Assembly (NCBI GenBank): GCA_018266735.1
Contig: JAFDZT010000002.1
Coordinates: 360,439 to 424,438 of the forward strand
Reading direction: 5' to 3'
Origin: Bacteroidota bacterium
Lineage (GTDB): Bacteria > Bacteroidota > Ignavibacteria > Kapaibacteriales > Kapaibacteriaceae
DNA: 64,000 nucleotides
Both the position numbers and the translations under genes were made by a program. The first letter of the stretch is position 1, and the number at the start of each line of letters is the position of its first letter. The notes beneath the pieces are model-generated. The model made no database searches, was not told where the DNA came from, and worked only from the letters and a program-made list of their open reading frames with translations. Shown piece after piece: positions 8,769-18,774 of the stretch.

Positions 8769-10172
8769 ATGTATTCATCAGTAAAGCATACCGACCCGGA
8801 ACTCTACCACGCACTTGCGGGAGAGTATGAACGCCAACGCGATAAGATCGAGTTGATCGCCAGCGAGAACTTCACATCACTCTCCGTGATGGAAGCACAA
8901 GGCAGTATCCTCACCAACAAGTATGCAGAAGGGTATCCCGGAAAGCGGTATTACGGCGGATGCGAATGGGTGGATGTTGCTGAACAGTTGGCCATCGATC
9001 GGTTGAAGGAGTTGTTCGGTGCCGAGTATGCGAACGTCCAACCGCACTCGGGATCAAGTGCGAACATGGCCGTCTACTTCACCTACCTGCAGCATGGCGA
9101 TACGGTGTTGGGCATGGACCTTTCGCAAGGTGGACACCTGACGCATGGATCGCCGGTGAACTTCTCCGGCAAGTTCTACAACTTCATCGGCTATGGTCTC
9201 GATCCCGTAACGCAACGCATCGACTTCAATGCCGTGGAGGACCTTGCCAAGAAGCATCGTCCGAAGATGATCACCGTGGGCGCTTCGGCATACTCGCGTG
9301 AGATCGACTTCGCTGCTTTCCGTCAGATCGCTGATTCTGTTGGTGCCTTCCTCATGGCCGACATCGCACACCCTGCAGGTCTGATCGCCAAAGGAAAGCT
9401 GATGAGTCCGGTGCAGTATTGCGACGTGGTGACGAGCACCACGCACAAGACCTTGCGCGGTCCGCGCGGAGGTCTGATCATGCTGGGCAAGAATGTTGAA
9501 AATCCATTCGGTCAGGTCGCACCGAAGAGCGGCCGCACCAAGCTGATGGGCGAACTCATCGACTCGTGGGTGATGCCCGGCATTCAGGGTGGACCGCTCA
9601 TGCACGTGATCGCCGCCAAGGCCGTGGCCTTCGGAGAATGCTTGACGGATGCCTTCGGCACCTACACGGAACAAGTGATCAAGAACGCTTCTGCCTTTGC
9701 CGACGAGATGATGAAGATGGACTACCAGGTGATCTCCGGTGGAACCGACAATCACTTGATGCTCATCGATCTTCGCAACAAGAACGTGACCGGCAAGGCT
9801 GCCGAGATCGCCATGGATGCATCTGGCATCACGTGCAACAAGAATGCCGTGCCGAACGATACGCAACCACCCCTCGTCACGTCGGGCATCCGACTTGGTA
9901 CGGCGGCCATGACGTCACGCGGCATGGATGAAGATGATATGCGACACATCGCACGGTTGGTCGACCGTGTGATCACGAACGTTGGAAATGCAGACGTGTA
10001 TGCGGCTGTCAAGGAAGACGTGAAGCACTTCTGCCGTCAGTTCCCGTTGTATCCAACGTTGAATGCGTCCACCGACGAGGTCGGAAAGCGCATTGGCGAA
10101 ACGCTCGACGATGCGATGCGCTCCGTGGAAGATGTGGTGAAGAGCGTTGTCGACGAGGTCAAGAACATTTAG
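8769..10172 (+). CDS. glyA: serine hydroxymethyltransferase
   Basis: A 467-residue PLP enzyme that interconverts serine and glycine and loads tetrahydrofolate with a one-carbon unit in the cytosol. Seen: [11 protein letters not shown] near the start, [35 protein letters not shown], the PLP lysine in [16 protein letters not shown] (Lys227) and [13 protein letters not shown]. It is longer than the usual 415-430 residues, mostly through inserts around [22 protein letters not shown] and the C-terminus. It starts 7 bases after the T9SS cargo gene behind GAGG. Its stop overlaps the stop of tsaD on the other strand within TTAG (10169-10172). Confidence 0.95.
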   Translation: MYSSVKHTDPELYHALAGEYERQRDKIELIASENFTSLSVMEAQGSILTNKYAEGYPGKRYYGGCEWVDVAEQLAIDRLKELFGAEYANVQPHSGSSANMAVYFTYLQHGDTVLGMDLSQGGHLTHGSPVNFSGKFYNFIGYGLDPVTQRIDFNAVEDLAKKHRPKMITVGASAYSREIDFAAFRQIADSVGAFLMADIAHPAGLIAKGKLMSPVQYCDVVTSTTHKTLRGPRGGLIMLGKNVENPFGQVAPKSGRTKLMGELIDSWVMPGIQGGPLMHVIAAKAVAFGECLTDAFGTYTEQVIKNASAFADEMMKMDYQVISGGTDNHLMLIDLRNKNVTGKAAEIAMDASGITCNKNAVPNDTQPPLVTSGIRLGTAAMTSRGMDEDDMRHIARLVDRVITNVGNADVYAAVKEDVKHFCRQFPLYPTLNASTDEVGKRIGETLDDAMRSVEDVVKSVVDEVKNI

Positions 10173-11173
10173 TCGACAGCACGCAATGCATGCGCTGCTA
10201 TCGTGAAGGAGTGGTCCATCGGACGATGTCCTTCACGATAGCGGTGAGCGGCCAGGAAGCCGATCATCGCTGCGTTGTCCACGCAATACGCGGCGCGAGG
10301 TGCCACCGATCGGATCGATCGCTTAGCACACTCTGCCGACATGCGAGCGCGTAGTTCGGAGTTCGCACTCACTCCCCCGGCAACGACCACAGCACGCACA
10401 TCATGCTCGCGTGCCGCCTTCATGGTCTTGCTCACCAACACATCAACGATCGCACGTTGCACCGATGCGCACACATCGTTGATCGGCGCATCCGGATGAT
10501 CGCGCAGATAGTAGCGCACCGACGTCTTCAGTCCGCTGAACGAGAAGTTGTACGTGCCATCGTGCATGAGTCCGCGCGGGAACGCAATGGCCTCGGGGTC
10601 ACCCAGCTTTGCACGTCGATCCACATGCGGACCTCCGGGGTATCCCAGTCCGACGAGCTTCGCCACTTTATCGAACGCCTCACCGGCAGCATCGTCTCGT
10701 GTCGATCCCAACACTTCATAGGAGCTCAGAGAACGTAGCAAGACGATGCTTGTATGTCCGCCACTCACCACCAAACAGATGGCAGGAAACCCAAGCGATG
10801 GATCTTCAAGATGTCCCGAATACATGTGCGCTTCGATGTGATGCACCGGAAAGATCGGAATGCCGAGACGCATGGACAGGCCCTTGGCGAAGTGCGAGCC
10901 CACGATGAGCGACCCCGGGAGACCAGGACCATAGGTGACGGCAATGGCATCGAGGTCGGCCGTTGTGCACTTCGCTTCATGGAGCGCCGCTTGGACGATG
11001 GGCGCAATGCCCTTCACGTGTTCTCGTGAGGCTAGCTCCGGAACGATGCCACCATAGTGATCGTGAATGTCCTGCGACGAGATCACATTGCTCAACACAT
11101 CGAGTCCACGCAAGACCGATGCCGCCGTATCATCACACGATGTCTCGATGGCGAGGATCACTGGTTCAGACAT
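10169..11173 (-). CDS. tsaD: tRNA N6-threonylcarbamoyladenosine transferase
   Basis: A 334-residue ASKHA-fold protein that transfers the threonylcarbamoyl group to A37 of tRNAs reading ANN codons, normally with TsaB and TsaE. The start [39 protein letters not shown], the metal-binding pair in [10 protein letters not shown] (His112 and His116), [13 protein letters not shown] and [15 protein letters not shown] are all present. Length is typical. Its first bases overlap the cinA end by 8 bases, making a peroxiredoxin-cinA-tsaD transcription unit. TsaB, TsaC and TsaE are not in this window. Confidence 0.95.
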   Translation of the reverse strand: MSEPVILAIETSCDDTAASVLRGLDVLSNVISSQDIHDHYGGIVPELASREHVKGIAPIVQAALHEAKCTTADLDAIAVTYGPGLPGSLIVGSHFAKGLSMRLGIPIFPVHHIEAHMYSGHLEDPSLGFPAICLVVSGGHTSIVLLRSLSSYEVLGSTRDDAAGEAFDKVAKLVGLGYPGGPHVDRRAKLGDPEAIAFPRGLMHDGTYNFSFSGLKTSVRYYLRDHPDAPINDVCASVQRAIVDVLVSKTMKAAREHDVRAVVVAGGVSANSELRARMSAECAKRSIRSVAPRAAYCVDNAAMIGFLAAHRYREGHRPMDHSFTIAAHALRAVD

Positions 11174-12425
11174 CGTCGTCCACTCCCTGCATCATGCGCC
11201 AAAGCATAGCTAGTGCGGCGGCAACGCTGCGTTCTCGATTGTTCCGACGGTCGGGACCGAATCGATGCTGTTTCGTGGCCGTGCCTGTTGGTCCTGCGAT
11301 CCCGATCCATACCGTGCCCACGGGCTTCTCCTCCGTGCCGCCATCCGGTCCGGCCACACCCGTGATCCCAATGCCATAAGTGGTCCCGAAGCGAGCGCGT
11401 ACACCATCGCACATCTGGCGAGCGACCACGTCGCTCACGGCGCCGAAGGTTGCAATGTCGGCGGCCGACACGCCAAGCTCGCGAACCTTCACGGCATTGC
11501 TGTACGACAGGATGCCGCCTTCGAAGTAGGCGCTGCTGCCGGCAACATCCGTGAAGGCCGCACCTAGCATTCCGCCTGTGCACGACTCGGCCACGGACAC
11601 CGTGCCGCCCTGCTCCTTCAGGAGCTCGCCAACACGCATTGCCAACGATGTGCTGCCGGTGCCATAGATCCACCGACCTGCGCGCTCCTGCAGGTAGGCC
11701 TCGATACGGTCGAGCTCATGCGCGCGTTCCTCCTGCGTCCGCCCATATGCCCCGATGCGCATGCGCACGCCAAAGGCATTCGGAAGGAAGGCAAGGCTGC
11801 AGCCGTGGAGGAAGGTGGCAGGGTCGCCGATACGATCGGCCAGGTAGGCTTCGGGGATCCCCGTGGAATACAGCGTGCGATACTCCCACGACGATTCGTT
11901 GCGTTCTTCGAGCATGCGCTGCAGATACGGGATCACGTGCTGTCGCATCAGTCCCTTCATCTCGTCAGGAACGCCTGGCATCGAGATCACAACGATGCCG
12001 TCGCGATCGAAGAGCATACCGGGTGCCGTCCCCAACGGATTATCGAGTTTGCGACAGGTCGAAGGAAGCATGGCCTGCTGCGCATTCCGGTCGGAGAGTT
12101 CTCGGCCACGCATCTTCATCCAAGCGCGCAGATGCTCGAGCCATTCGTGATCTTCCACAAGCGTGTCGTGGAAATACGAGGTGAGCACTGCCTTCGTGAT
12201 GTCGTCGTGCGTTGGACCAAGTCCACCGGTAAGGATCAACACCGGTGCCTGCGCACGCAGTCGATCGAGTTCATCGATCAACGCCTGTGCATCATCACCG
12301 ATGGTGGACAGCGCCACGATGGTGCAACCGATGGCGGTGCACGCTTCGGCGATGAAGGCAGCATTTGAATTCACGATCTGACCGATCAGTAACTCATCGC
12401 CGATGGTGATGATGGCAGCGTTCAT
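11166..12425 (-). CDS. cinA: CinA family protein (nicotinamide-nucleotide amidase)
   Basis: A 419-residue two-domain protein of usual CinA length. The N-terminal molybdopterin-binding-like domain shows ITIGDELLIGQIVNSN, LILTGGLGPTHDDITK and ISMPGVPDEMKGLM. The C-terminal CinA domain shows VSVAESCTGGMLGAAFT, SSAYFEGGILSYSNAVK and GITGVAGPDGGTEEKPVGTV. The C-terminal domain of the family hydrolyses nicotinamide mononucleotide to nicotinate mononucleotide in NAD salvage; the N-terminal one is an ADP-ribose pyrophosphatase in some members. It lies 8 bases after the peroxiredoxin gene and overlaps tsaD. Confidence 0.93.
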   Translation of the reverse strand: MNAAIITIGDELLIGQIVNSNAAFIAEACTAIGCTIVALSTIGDDAQALIDELDRLRAQAPVLILTGGLGPTHDDITKAVLTSYFHDTLVEDHEWLEHLRAWMKMRGRELSDRNAQQAMLPSTCRKLDNPLGTAPGMLFDRDGIVVISMPGVPDEMKGLMRQHVIPYLQRMLEERNESSWEYRTLYSTGIPEAYLADRIGDPATFLHGCSLAFLPNAFGVRMRIGAYGRTQEERAHELDRIEAYLQERAGRWIYGTGSTSLAMRVGELLKEQGGTVSVAESCTGGMLGAAFTDVAGSSAYFEGGILSYSNAVKVRELGVSAADIATFGAVSDVVARQMCDGVRARFGTTYGIGITGVAGPDGGTEEKPVGTVWIGIAGPTGTATKQHRFGPDRRNNRERSVAAALAMLWRMMQGVDDDV

Positions 12426-12433
12426 GGTGTGTC

Positions 12434-13057
12434 TCAGAGATCGCGTTTCATGAGGTAGAAGTCAACGGTCTCGTATCCCATGGCCGCACGTTCTTCAATG
12501 TCCTTCAATGTCTTCGGTGCCGGCACGATCACCTTCTGGCCTTCCAGCCAATTCACGGGAAGTGCGCACTTGTGGGCATCGGCTGTTTGAAGGGCAACGA
12601 GCACGCGTTTGATCTCTGCCATGTTCCGACCAACGTTGAGCGGATAGTACATGATCAACCGGATGGTGCGCTTGGGATCGATGAAGAAGACAGCGCGGAC
12701 GGTGGCGGTCTCACTTTCGCCCGGATGGAGCATTCCATAGAGCTGGGAGACGTTCATGCCAATGTCGGCCACAATGGGGAACTGCATCGACACGCCAAGC
12801 TTCTCTTTCACATTCTGCACCCAGGCAACATGGGAATGGATACTGTCGATACTGATGCCGATGAGCTTCGTGTCGTGGGCATCGAAGAAGGCCTGTTCCT
12901 TGGCGAATTCAGAGAGCTCCGTGGTGCACACCGGTGTGAAATCGGCGGGGTGCGAGAACATGACCACCCAACTGTTGTTGGCATAGTCGGAGAACTGAAG
13001 AGGGCCAATGGTGGTGGTGGCAGAAAAGTCGGGTGCGGTGTCACCAATACGCGGCAT
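12434..13057 (-). CDS. 1-Cys peroxiredoxin, Prx6 type
   Basis: A 207-residue peroxiredoxin that reduces hydrogen peroxide and organic peroxides. The active site is FSHPADFTPVCTTE with peroxidatic Cys44; the Thr and Arg (ATVRAVFFIDP) that complete it are present. The longer C-terminal domain (LPVNWLEGQKVIVPAP) places it in the Prx6/AhpC-like 1-Cys subfamily. The ATG at 13055-13057 has AAGGAG upstream, so the in-frame extension to 13192, which would read back through a terminator and rplS, is rejected. A weak -7-like CAGTTTTG lies at 13075-13082. Confidence 0.93.
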   Translation of the reverse strand: MPRIGDTAPDFSATTTIGPLQFSDYANNSWVVMFSHPADFTPVCTTELSEFAKEQAFFDAHDTKLIGISIDSIHSHVAWVQNVKEKLGVSMQFPIVADIGMNVSQLYGMLHPGESETATVRAVFFIDPKRTIRLIMYYPLNVGRNMAEIKRVLVALQTADAHKCALPVNWLEGQKVIVPAPKTLKDIEERAAMGYETVDFYLMKRDL

Positions 13058-13092
13058 CACGAACTCCTTCGAAACAAAACTGGTGATGAACG

Positions 13093-13127
13093 AAAAAAGG
13101 GACTCACGATGTCGCGAGTCCCCTTTT
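13093..13127 (-). terminator. rho-independent terminator after rplS
   Basis: On the minus strand GGGACTC, a short loop and GAGTCCC are followed by a T-run. The stem is extended by A/T pairs so it may also work in the opposite direction. It separates rplS from the peroxiredoxin gene. Confidence 0.8.
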
Positions 13128-13151
13128 GTAGCTTCAACGTGATCGACCGCC

Positions 13152-13535
13152 TTACGACAGTTTTTGACGGATCTTCTTCTCCGACATTCCACGGAGATAG
13201 TAGAGCTTGGCGCGACGAACCGTACCGCTCTTCAAGACCGTCATCGACTGGATGATCGGGGAGTGGACCGGGAAGATCCGCTCAACACCAACACCATTCG
13301 AGATCTTGCGTACGCGGAACGTTTCGTTCATTCCCGAGCCGCGACGTGCGATCACGACGCCTTGGAAATTCTGGATACGCTCTTTTTCACCTTCGATCAC
13401 ACGCACAGCGATCTTCACTGTGTCGCCGGGACGGAAGGAAGGCATTTCTGGCGAGAGTTCGCCTGCCTTGGCCTTACGCATTTCGAAGGCTTCGGCCTTC
13501 GTGATCGTTTCGATCTGTTTGAGTTCTTTTACCAC
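13152..13535 (-). CDS. rplS: 50S ribosomal protein L19
   Basis: A 127-residue ribosomal protein that sits at the 30S-50S interface. Family landmarks are [58 protein letters not shown] and the end [19 protein letters not shown]. The start is GTG (13533-13535) with GGAG 8 bases upstream. It has its own consensus promoter at 13569-13599 and its own terminator, so it is a single-gene unit. The usual neighbours rpsP, rimM and trmD are absent here. Confidence 0.97.
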   Translation of the reverse strand: MVKELKQIETITKAEAFEMRKAKAGELSPEMPSFRPGDTVKIAVRVIEGEKERIQNFQGVVIARRGSGMNETFRVRKISNGVGVERIFPVHSPIIQSMTVLKSGTVRRAKLYYLRGMSEKKIRQKLS

Positions 13536-13568
13536 GTCTGTAGCTCCGTATGCTTCAATTCAGGAAGG

Positions 13569-13599
13569 CAAAGATACGGGGTCGGGAGATTCCATGCAA
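13569..13599 (-). promoter_or_regulatory. promoter of rplS
   Basis: TTG (13597-13599), 20 bases, TATCTTTG (13569-13576): an exact match to the Bacteroidota primary promoter. Transcription should start near 13563, leaving a leader of about 28 bases. Confidence 0.7.
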
Positions 13600-13723
13600 G
13601 TGCGTTTGTGGATTGGGTTTTCCCCGTTTGACCGGGCCCCCTCGCGCCTATGACACTTCTCATGTCCATCGCATTTGAATTTTCGTATGTTCACGTCCGA
13701 AATACACCGTACACGGAGAGGTC

Positions 13724-15856
13724 ATGAAAACGTATGATGCCCACCATATTCGCAACATTGCGATCCTCGGCCACGCCGGTTCGGGGAAGACGACGTTGGC
13801 CGAGTCGATGCTGTTCGAATCCAACGAGATCCAGCGCCGCGGAAGCGTAGAAGAAGGAAGCACTGCCAGTGACTATCACGATATCGAGCAAGAACGCGGA
13901 TCGTCGGTCTTTGGAACTCCCCTGTTCGCCGAATGGCGAGACTATAAGATCAACATCATCGATACCCCGGGATTCTCCGACTATGTGGGCGAGGTGATCA
14001 GCGCCTTGCGCGTGGTCGACACGGGCTTGATGGTCTTGAATTCCCACCATGGCGTAGAGGTCGGGACCGAGACCATCTGGAAGTACACGAAGCAGTTCGA
14101 AACGCCGGTGATCTTCACGGTCAACAAGGTCGACCACGAGCAGAGCGATTTCTGGCGCACCGTCGAGCAAGCGAAGGAACGCTTCGGTCGTGAAGTGACC
14201 GTGGTCCAGTATCCCTTTGCCGAGGGCGTCGGATTCAACACCATCATCGACGTGCTGAAGATGACGGCCTACGTGTTCGGCGCAGACGGCGGTAAGCCGG
14301 AGAAGATGCCCATTCCCGATTCCGAACGCGAGCGTGCTGCGCAATTGCACAACGAGCTGATCGAGATCGTTGCCGAGAACGACGAGTCACTCATGGAGCA
14401 CTATCTGGCCAAGGGTGAACTTGATGAAGAGGAGATGCGTCACGGACTGACCAAGACCATCATCCAGCGCCAGATCTTCCCGCTGTTCTGTACGAGTGCG
14501 AAGAAGAACATGGGTGCCGGTCGATTGATGACGTTCATCGACGTTGTCGTCCCCGCCCCCGTCGAGATGCCACCCGTGAAAACGGAAGGCGGCACGGAAC
14601 TGAAGGCAGATCCGAAGGGCAAGACCTGCATCTTTGTCTTCAAGGCAGCAAGTGAGCCGAACGTCGGCGACATGTCGTTCTTCCGAGTGTATTCGGGCAC
14701 CGTGGCCCATGGCATGGACCTCGTGAACGAACAAACGGGAGTGACCGAACGGTTGGGGCAACTCTTCGTTGTGAACGGTAAGAAGCGGTCCGAAGTATCC
14801 GAGCTGCAGGCCGGCGATATCGGTGCCGTGGTCAAGCTGAAGAACACACACGTGAACAATACGCTGCACGACAAAGGACTCAACCTGGTCCTTCCCGCCA
14901 TTCAATTCCCTTCCCCGCGTGTACGCGTCTCCGTGGTGAGCAATCGCAAGGGCGAAGAGGACAAGCTCGGCATGGCCTTGCATCACTTGCATGAAGAAGA
15001 CCCAACGTTGCTCATCGAGCACAGCATGGAGCTCAAGCAGTTGCTCCTACACGGACAAGGCGAGATGCACGTGCAAACGGCAAAGCATCGCCTGATCAAT
15101 CGCTTCAAGTTGGATGTGAGCTTTGAAACGCCGAAGGTACCGTATCGCGAGACGATTCAACGCATGGTGGAAGGTTCGTATCGGCACAAGAAGCAATCCG
15201 GTGGAGCGGGTCAGTTCGCCGAAGTGCATATGCGCGTTGAGCCCTGGTATGAGGGCATTGCCGCACCGGCTGGCCTCTCCGTACGTGCCACCGAAGAACA
15301 CGATCTGCCATGGGGCGGTAAGCTCGTCTTCGTCAACGCCATCGTTGGTGGTGTGATCGAACAACGCTTCTTGCCGGCCATCCTCAAGGGTGTGATGGAG
15401 AAAATGACGGAAGGACCGGTGACCGGTTCGTATGTGCGCGATGTGCGCGTGACGGTGTTCGACGGGAAGATGCATGCCGTCGACTCGAACGAGGCCGCCT
15501 TTAAGACAGCGGGTCGTATGGCCTTCAAGGATTGCTTCATCAAGGCAGATCCTCAGCTTCTGGAGCCGATCTACGACGTCGAGGTCTTGATGCCCGAAGA
15601 GCATGTGGGCGATGTGATGAGCGATCTGCCGGTACGTCGTGCCGTGATCATGGGCATCGATTCCGACGGACATTATCAAGTGCTCAAGGCACGGATGCCG
15701 CTTGCGGAAGTGGACAAGTATGCCACCGTATTGCGGAGCATGACGTCGGGTAGAGCAGCGTTCTCGGCATCATTCGCCGAGTATGTGTCCGTGCCTTCGC
15801 AGATCCAATCGAAACTGCACCAAGAGTATCTGCAGCACGCGCAAGAAGAAGAATGA
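13724..15856 (+). CDS. elongation factor G paralog (EF-G2 / FusA2 type)
   Basis: A 710-residue translational GTPase with all EF-G domains. The G motifs are GHAGSGKTT (16-24), DTPGFSDY and NKVD. The G1 motif GHAGSGKT rather than AHIDAGKT is typical of the second EF-G (as in Thermus EF-G-2). Domain IV carries GGAGQFAEVHMRVEP and domain V ends AAFSASFAEYVSVPSQIQ. EF-G2 proteins are ribosome-dependent GTPases of uncertain role; some help ribosome recycling or slow-growth translation, and most genomes also have a standard fusA. The gene stands alone with GGAGAGGTC before ATG. Its stop abuts that of the next, convergent gene with no gap. Confidence 0.88.
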   Translation: MKTYDAHHIRNIAILGHAGSGKTTLAESMLFESNEIQRRGSVEEGSTASDYHDIEQERGSSVFGTPLFAEWRDYKINIIDTPGFSDYVGEVISALRVVDTGLMVLNSHHGVEVGTETIWKYTKQFETPVIFTVNKVDHEQSDFWRTVEQAKERFGREVTVVQYPFAEGVGFNTIIDVLKMTAYVFGADGGKPEKMPIPDSERERAAQLHNELIEIVAENDESLMEHYLAKGELDEEEMRHGLTKTIIQRQIFPLFCTSAKKNMGAGRLMTFIDVVVPAPVEMPPVKTEGGTELKADPKGKTCIFVFKAASEPNVGDMSFFRVYSGTVAHGMDLVNEQTGVTERLGQLFVVNGKKRSEVSELQAGDIGAVVKLKNTHVNNTLHDKGLNLVLPAIQFPSPRVRVSVVSNRKGEEDKLGMALHHLHEEDPTLLIEHSMELKQLLLHGQGEMHVQTAKHRLINRFKLDVSFETPKVPYRETIQRMVEGSYRHKKQSGGAGQFAEVHMRVEPWYEGIAAPAGLSVRATEEHDLPWGGKLVFVNAIVGGVIEQRFLPAILKGVMEKMTEGPVTGSYVRDVRVTVFDGKMHAVDSNEAAFKTAGRMAFKDCFIKADPQLLEPIYDVEVLMPEEHVGDVMSDLPVRRAVIMGIDSDGHYQVLKARMPLAEVDKYATVLRSMTSGRAAFSASFAEYVSVPSQIQSKLHQEYLQHAQEEE

Positions 15857-16561
15857 TCAGCGGCGTTGCAGTGTGATGATCGTACGTCCCTTTCGGCCCT
15901 TGTCGGAAGGGACGTAGAGTTTCAGGGTGTTCCCCTCACACTCCCAGGTGTACAGCTTGCCGCCTGTGATCTGAAGTCGGTGTCGGCCCTTCGGGTCGAT
16001 CGTGAGCCGATACTGGAACGTCCCCGCTGGCCACTCGGCATGCTGGTCCGCAAAGAATCGATACTCGTCGCCCTGCGTGTCCACCCACCGTCCTTCCAGC
16101 ACCGATAGGTTCACGATGCGTTGTAGCACGAACTGCAACGACCGATTCTTCGATGGGATGCGTGCGTAGACGAAGGGCTTCTCGATAGCGTTCGTCTTGT
16201 CGTAGAGGGCGATGTACTGTCCGTTCAACGAATCCGCCGTCAACACCCACCGATCGTTCAGTACATATCGAAGACCGAATCCGGGAATGGAAGCGCGAAG
16301 AAGTTGCGTGTGCGCACTATCGTTGAATGACCGAGCAATGGTGCATGTGCGAATGGAATCCGACTGCACGTCGATCACCATGGCAAGAGGGAGCGAGGGC
16401 TGTGAAAGGGGTTGCATGGCGGCGTGGACGGAATGGGTTCGCTTGAGTTCGTCGATCATGTCCGACCGCACCCACACTCCATCGAACAAGGCCACATTCT
16501 GTGCGAACGCAGCGCTGCTCGCGACGAGGGTCGCGAGCAGCAGTACGATGTTCCTTCTCAT
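15857..16561 (-). CDS. hypothetical secreted protein
   Basis: A 234-residue protein with a signal peptide (MRRNIVLLLATLVASSAAFAQ). I do not recognise the family. The mature part is rich in short beta strands and in Trp/Tyr: DGVWVRSDM, RYVLNDRWVLTADSLNGQYIALYDK, LEGRWVDTQGDEYRFF and LQITGGKLYTWECEGNTLKLYVP. The G-x-W-x and strand pattern resembles lipocalin-like or META-type beta-barrel domains, possibly two copies, but this is only a guess. It follows pruA by 3 bases and is likely co-transcribed with it. The cellular place is periplasm or cell surface. Confidence 0.7.
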   Translation of the reverse strand: MRRNIVLLLATLVASSAAFAQNVALFDGVWVRSDMIDELKRTHSVHAAMQPLSQPSLPLAMVIDVQSDSIRTCTIARSFNDSAHTQLLRASIPGFGLRYVLNDRWVLTADSLNGQYIALYDKTNAIEKPFVYARIPSKNRSLQFVLQRIVNLSVLEGRWVDTQGDEYRFFADQHAEWPAGTFQYRLTIDPKGRHRLQITGGKLYTWECEGNTLKLYVPSDKGRKGRTIITLQRR

Positions 16562-16564
16562 ACG

Positions 16565-18109
16565 TCAGATCTTCCGAGCTACGGTCTTGGCTTGCAAGAA
16601 GAGTCCCAGATAGTCGCGACCACCGGCCTTGGAGTCGGTGCCGGACATATTGAATCCACCAAACGGATGTCCACCCACCATGGCACCGGTGCACTTCCGA
16701 TTCAGATACAGATTGCCGCAATGGAATTCATTGCGAGCGCGTGCAAGCTTCTTGGCATTGCGTGTGTAGACCGCGCCGGTCAGACCATAGATGGTGTTGT
16801 TGGCGATCTCCAGGGCATGATCGAAGTCCTTGGCCTTGCACACGGCGAGGACCGGACCGAAGATCTCTTCCTGCATCAGGCGTGCCGTGGGCTTCACATT
16901 CACGAAGACCGTTGGTTCGATGAAGTAACCAGGTTTGTCCTTCACCTTCGAACCGCCGGAGAGAAGTTTGCCTTCCTTCTTGCCGATCTCGATGTACTTC
17001 AGGATGGTCTTCTCTGCACGAGCACTCACCACCGGACCAACGCGACCGTCATCTTTCGGATCGCCGATCTTATAGGCATCCATCACCACCTTGAGCTTGG
17101 TGACGAATTCGTCGTACACGGCCTGGTCCACAATGGCGCGTGAACATGCCGAGCACTTCTGTCCCTGGAAACCAAAGGCTGCTGCTGCGACGCCGGCAAC
17201 GGCCTCATCAACATTGCATTCCTTGTCAACGATGATGGCATCCTTGCCACCCATCTCTGCCACCACGCGCTTGATCCAGATCTGTCCGGGTTGTGGCGTG
17301 GCTGCAAGTTGGTTGACATGCAAGCCAACCTCCATCGATCCCGTGAAGGAGATGAATCGCGTCTTCGGGTGGCCCACGAGATAGTCGCCTGCTTCTGCAC
17401 CACTTGCAACGAGGAAGTTCAGCACACCTGCCGGCAGACCCACTTCTTCCATGATCTCGGTGAAGAGCCAGCCCATCATGGGCGAGTCGCTGGATGGCTT
17501 CAACACGATGGTGTTACCGCATACGATGGCCGCTACCGACATACCTGCAAGGATGGCGAACGGAAAGTTCCAGGGTGGAACGATCACGCCAACACCCAGT
17601 GGGATGTAGAACACTTCGTTCTTCTCGCCCGGCTGGTCCACAACAGGTTGCGGTTCTGCATAGCGCAGCGCTTCACGACCGTAATACTCGAGGAAGTCGA
17701 TGGCCTCGCATGTATCGGCATCGGCCTCGAGATAGTTCTTGCCTACTTCGGAGATCATCCATGCGTTGATCTCGAGACGACGACGGCGCATCACATTCGC
17801 AGCTTTGAACAGGTAGGTAGCGCGCTTCGCCATCGGAACGTCTTTCCACGTTTCAAAGGCCTTCAATGCAGCACGCATTGCCTTCTCGGCATCGTCCGTG
17901 CCCGACTTCTGGAACACGCCCACGGTCTCCGACGGATCGGCAGGATTCGTGCTCAGTGTCTTGGCCGTGGTGCGGATCTTTTTTCCGTTGATGATATTGG
18001 GATATTCTTTCCCGAACTTCGCACGTACGGCGTCGATCGCAGCACGTTGTTTTGCGGCGACGGCCGGCTTGGTGAAATCGTGGTACTGTTCGTTGACGAA
18101 GGGTTTCAT
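16565..18109 (-). CDS. pruA: L-glutamate gamma-semialdehyde dehydrogenase (P5C dehydrogenase)
   Basis: A 514-residue NAD-dependent aldehyde dehydrogenase that oxidises glutamate semialdehyde (P5C) to glutamate, the second step of proline breakdown. Seen: cofactor and substrate landmarks IPLGVGVIVPPWNFPFAI, GNTIVLKPSSDSP, RFISFTGSMEVG, the general-base glutamate in VVAEMGGKDAIIVD and the catalytic Cys in GFQGQKCSACSRA. The long N-terminus and the FQGQKCSA motif are those of the monofunctional PruA/RocA group. The ATG at 18107-18109 has GGAG upstream; a TTG-started extension into the divergent dedA gene is rejected. No proline dehydrogenase gene lies nearby. Confidence 0.93.
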   Translation of the reverse strand: MKPFVNEQYHDFTKPAVAAKQRAAIDAVRAKFGKEYPNIINGKKIRTTAKTLSTNPADPSETVGVFQKSGTDDAEKAMRAALKAFETWKDVPMAKRATYLFKAANVMRRRRLEINAWMISEVGKNYLEADADTCEAIDFLEYYGREALRYAEPQPVVDQPGEKNEVFYIPLGVGVIVPPWNFPFAILAGMSVAAIVCGNTIVLKPSSDSPMMGWLFTEIMEEVGLPAGVLNFLVASGAEAGDYLVGHPKTRFISFTGSMEVGLHVNQLAATPQPGQIWIKRVVAEMGGKDAIIVDKECNVDEAVAGVAAAAFGFQGQKCSACSRAIVDQAVYDEFVTKLKVVMDAYKIGDPKDDGRVGPVVSARAEKTILKYIEIGKKEGKLLSGGSKVKDKPGYFIEPTVFVNVKPTARLMQEEIFGPVLAVCKAKDFDHALEIANNTIYGLTGAVYTRNAKKLARARNEFHCGNLYLNRKCTGAMVGGHPFGGFNMSGTDSKAGGRDYLGLFLQAKTVARKI

Positions 18110-18153
18110 CGGGGCTCCATGAATTTCGAATTGAACACGCAAATTACGACGCA

Positions 18154-18774
18154 ATGATCGAATCGATCGTGGTATACCTGCAAGGCCTTCCCGTATGGGG
18201 CGTGATCATTGTCACGTTCCTCGTGGCCTATATCGAGAACCTCTTTCCCCCATCTCCCAGCGATGTGATCCTGGTGTTCCTCGGAACGCTGGTGGGCTTG
18301 GGAACGGTGGGAATGACAGCGATGATCGGCACGGCCACCTTGGGCAGCGTGGCGGGCTTTGCCACGGCGTACTGGATCGGACGTCGGTACGGAACTGCCC
18401 TGATCGAATCGAAGCGCGTCCCCTTCCTGTCCGTCGATCTGCTCTTGAAGGTGGAAGGGTGGTTCAACAGGTATCATGGCCTCATCATCATCGCCAATCG
18501 TTTCCTGTCCGGCACACGCGCCGTGATCTCCTTTGCTGCGGGCATCACAAAGATGCCTTTCCTCCGTACCACCCTCTATTGCCTTGTGAGTGCGGCTGCA
18601 TGGAACAGCATCATGGTGCTCATCGGTAAGCAGCTCGGGGCAAACTGGCGCTCGGTGGAAGGTATGCTGGCCACATACGGAAACGTCGTCACGATCTTGA
18701 TCGTGACGACGCTGGTGGTGTACTTCGGTTGGAGGTATCTCAAGCGACGCAAGGAGCGCCGTTCGGTCACTTAA
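18154..18774 (+). CDS. DedA/VTT family membrane protein
   Basis: A 206-residue inner-membrane protein of the DedA (SNARE-associated/VTT) family. Family landmarks: an acidic-Pro motif near the start (YIENLFPPSPSDVIL), G-rich segment IGTATLGSVAGFATAYWIGRRYG, and the conserved arginine motif NRFLSGTRAVISFAAGITKMPF. There are four to five hydrophobic segments and a basic tail (LKRRKERRS). DedA proteins are linked to recycling of undecaprenyl phosphate and phosphatidylethanolamine across the membrane and to proton-motive-force homeostasis. The gene is divergent from pruA and its end overlaps the end of porV by 8 bases. Confidence 0.9.
   Translation: MIESIVVYLQGLPVWGVIIVTFLVAYIENLFPPSPSDVILVFLGTLVGLGTVGMTAMIGTATLGSVAGFATAYWIGRRYGTALIESKRVPFLSVDLLLKVEGWFNRYHGLIIIANRFLSGTRAVISFAAGITKMPFLRTTLYCLVSAAAWNSIMVLIGKQLGANWRSVEGMLATYGNVVTILIVTTLVVYFGWRYLKRRKERRSVT

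Noticed and set aside
13058-13192. N-terminal extension of the peroxiredoxin to 13192
   Set aside because: It reads back through the rplS terminator and into rplS. AAGGAG and the family start point to 13057.
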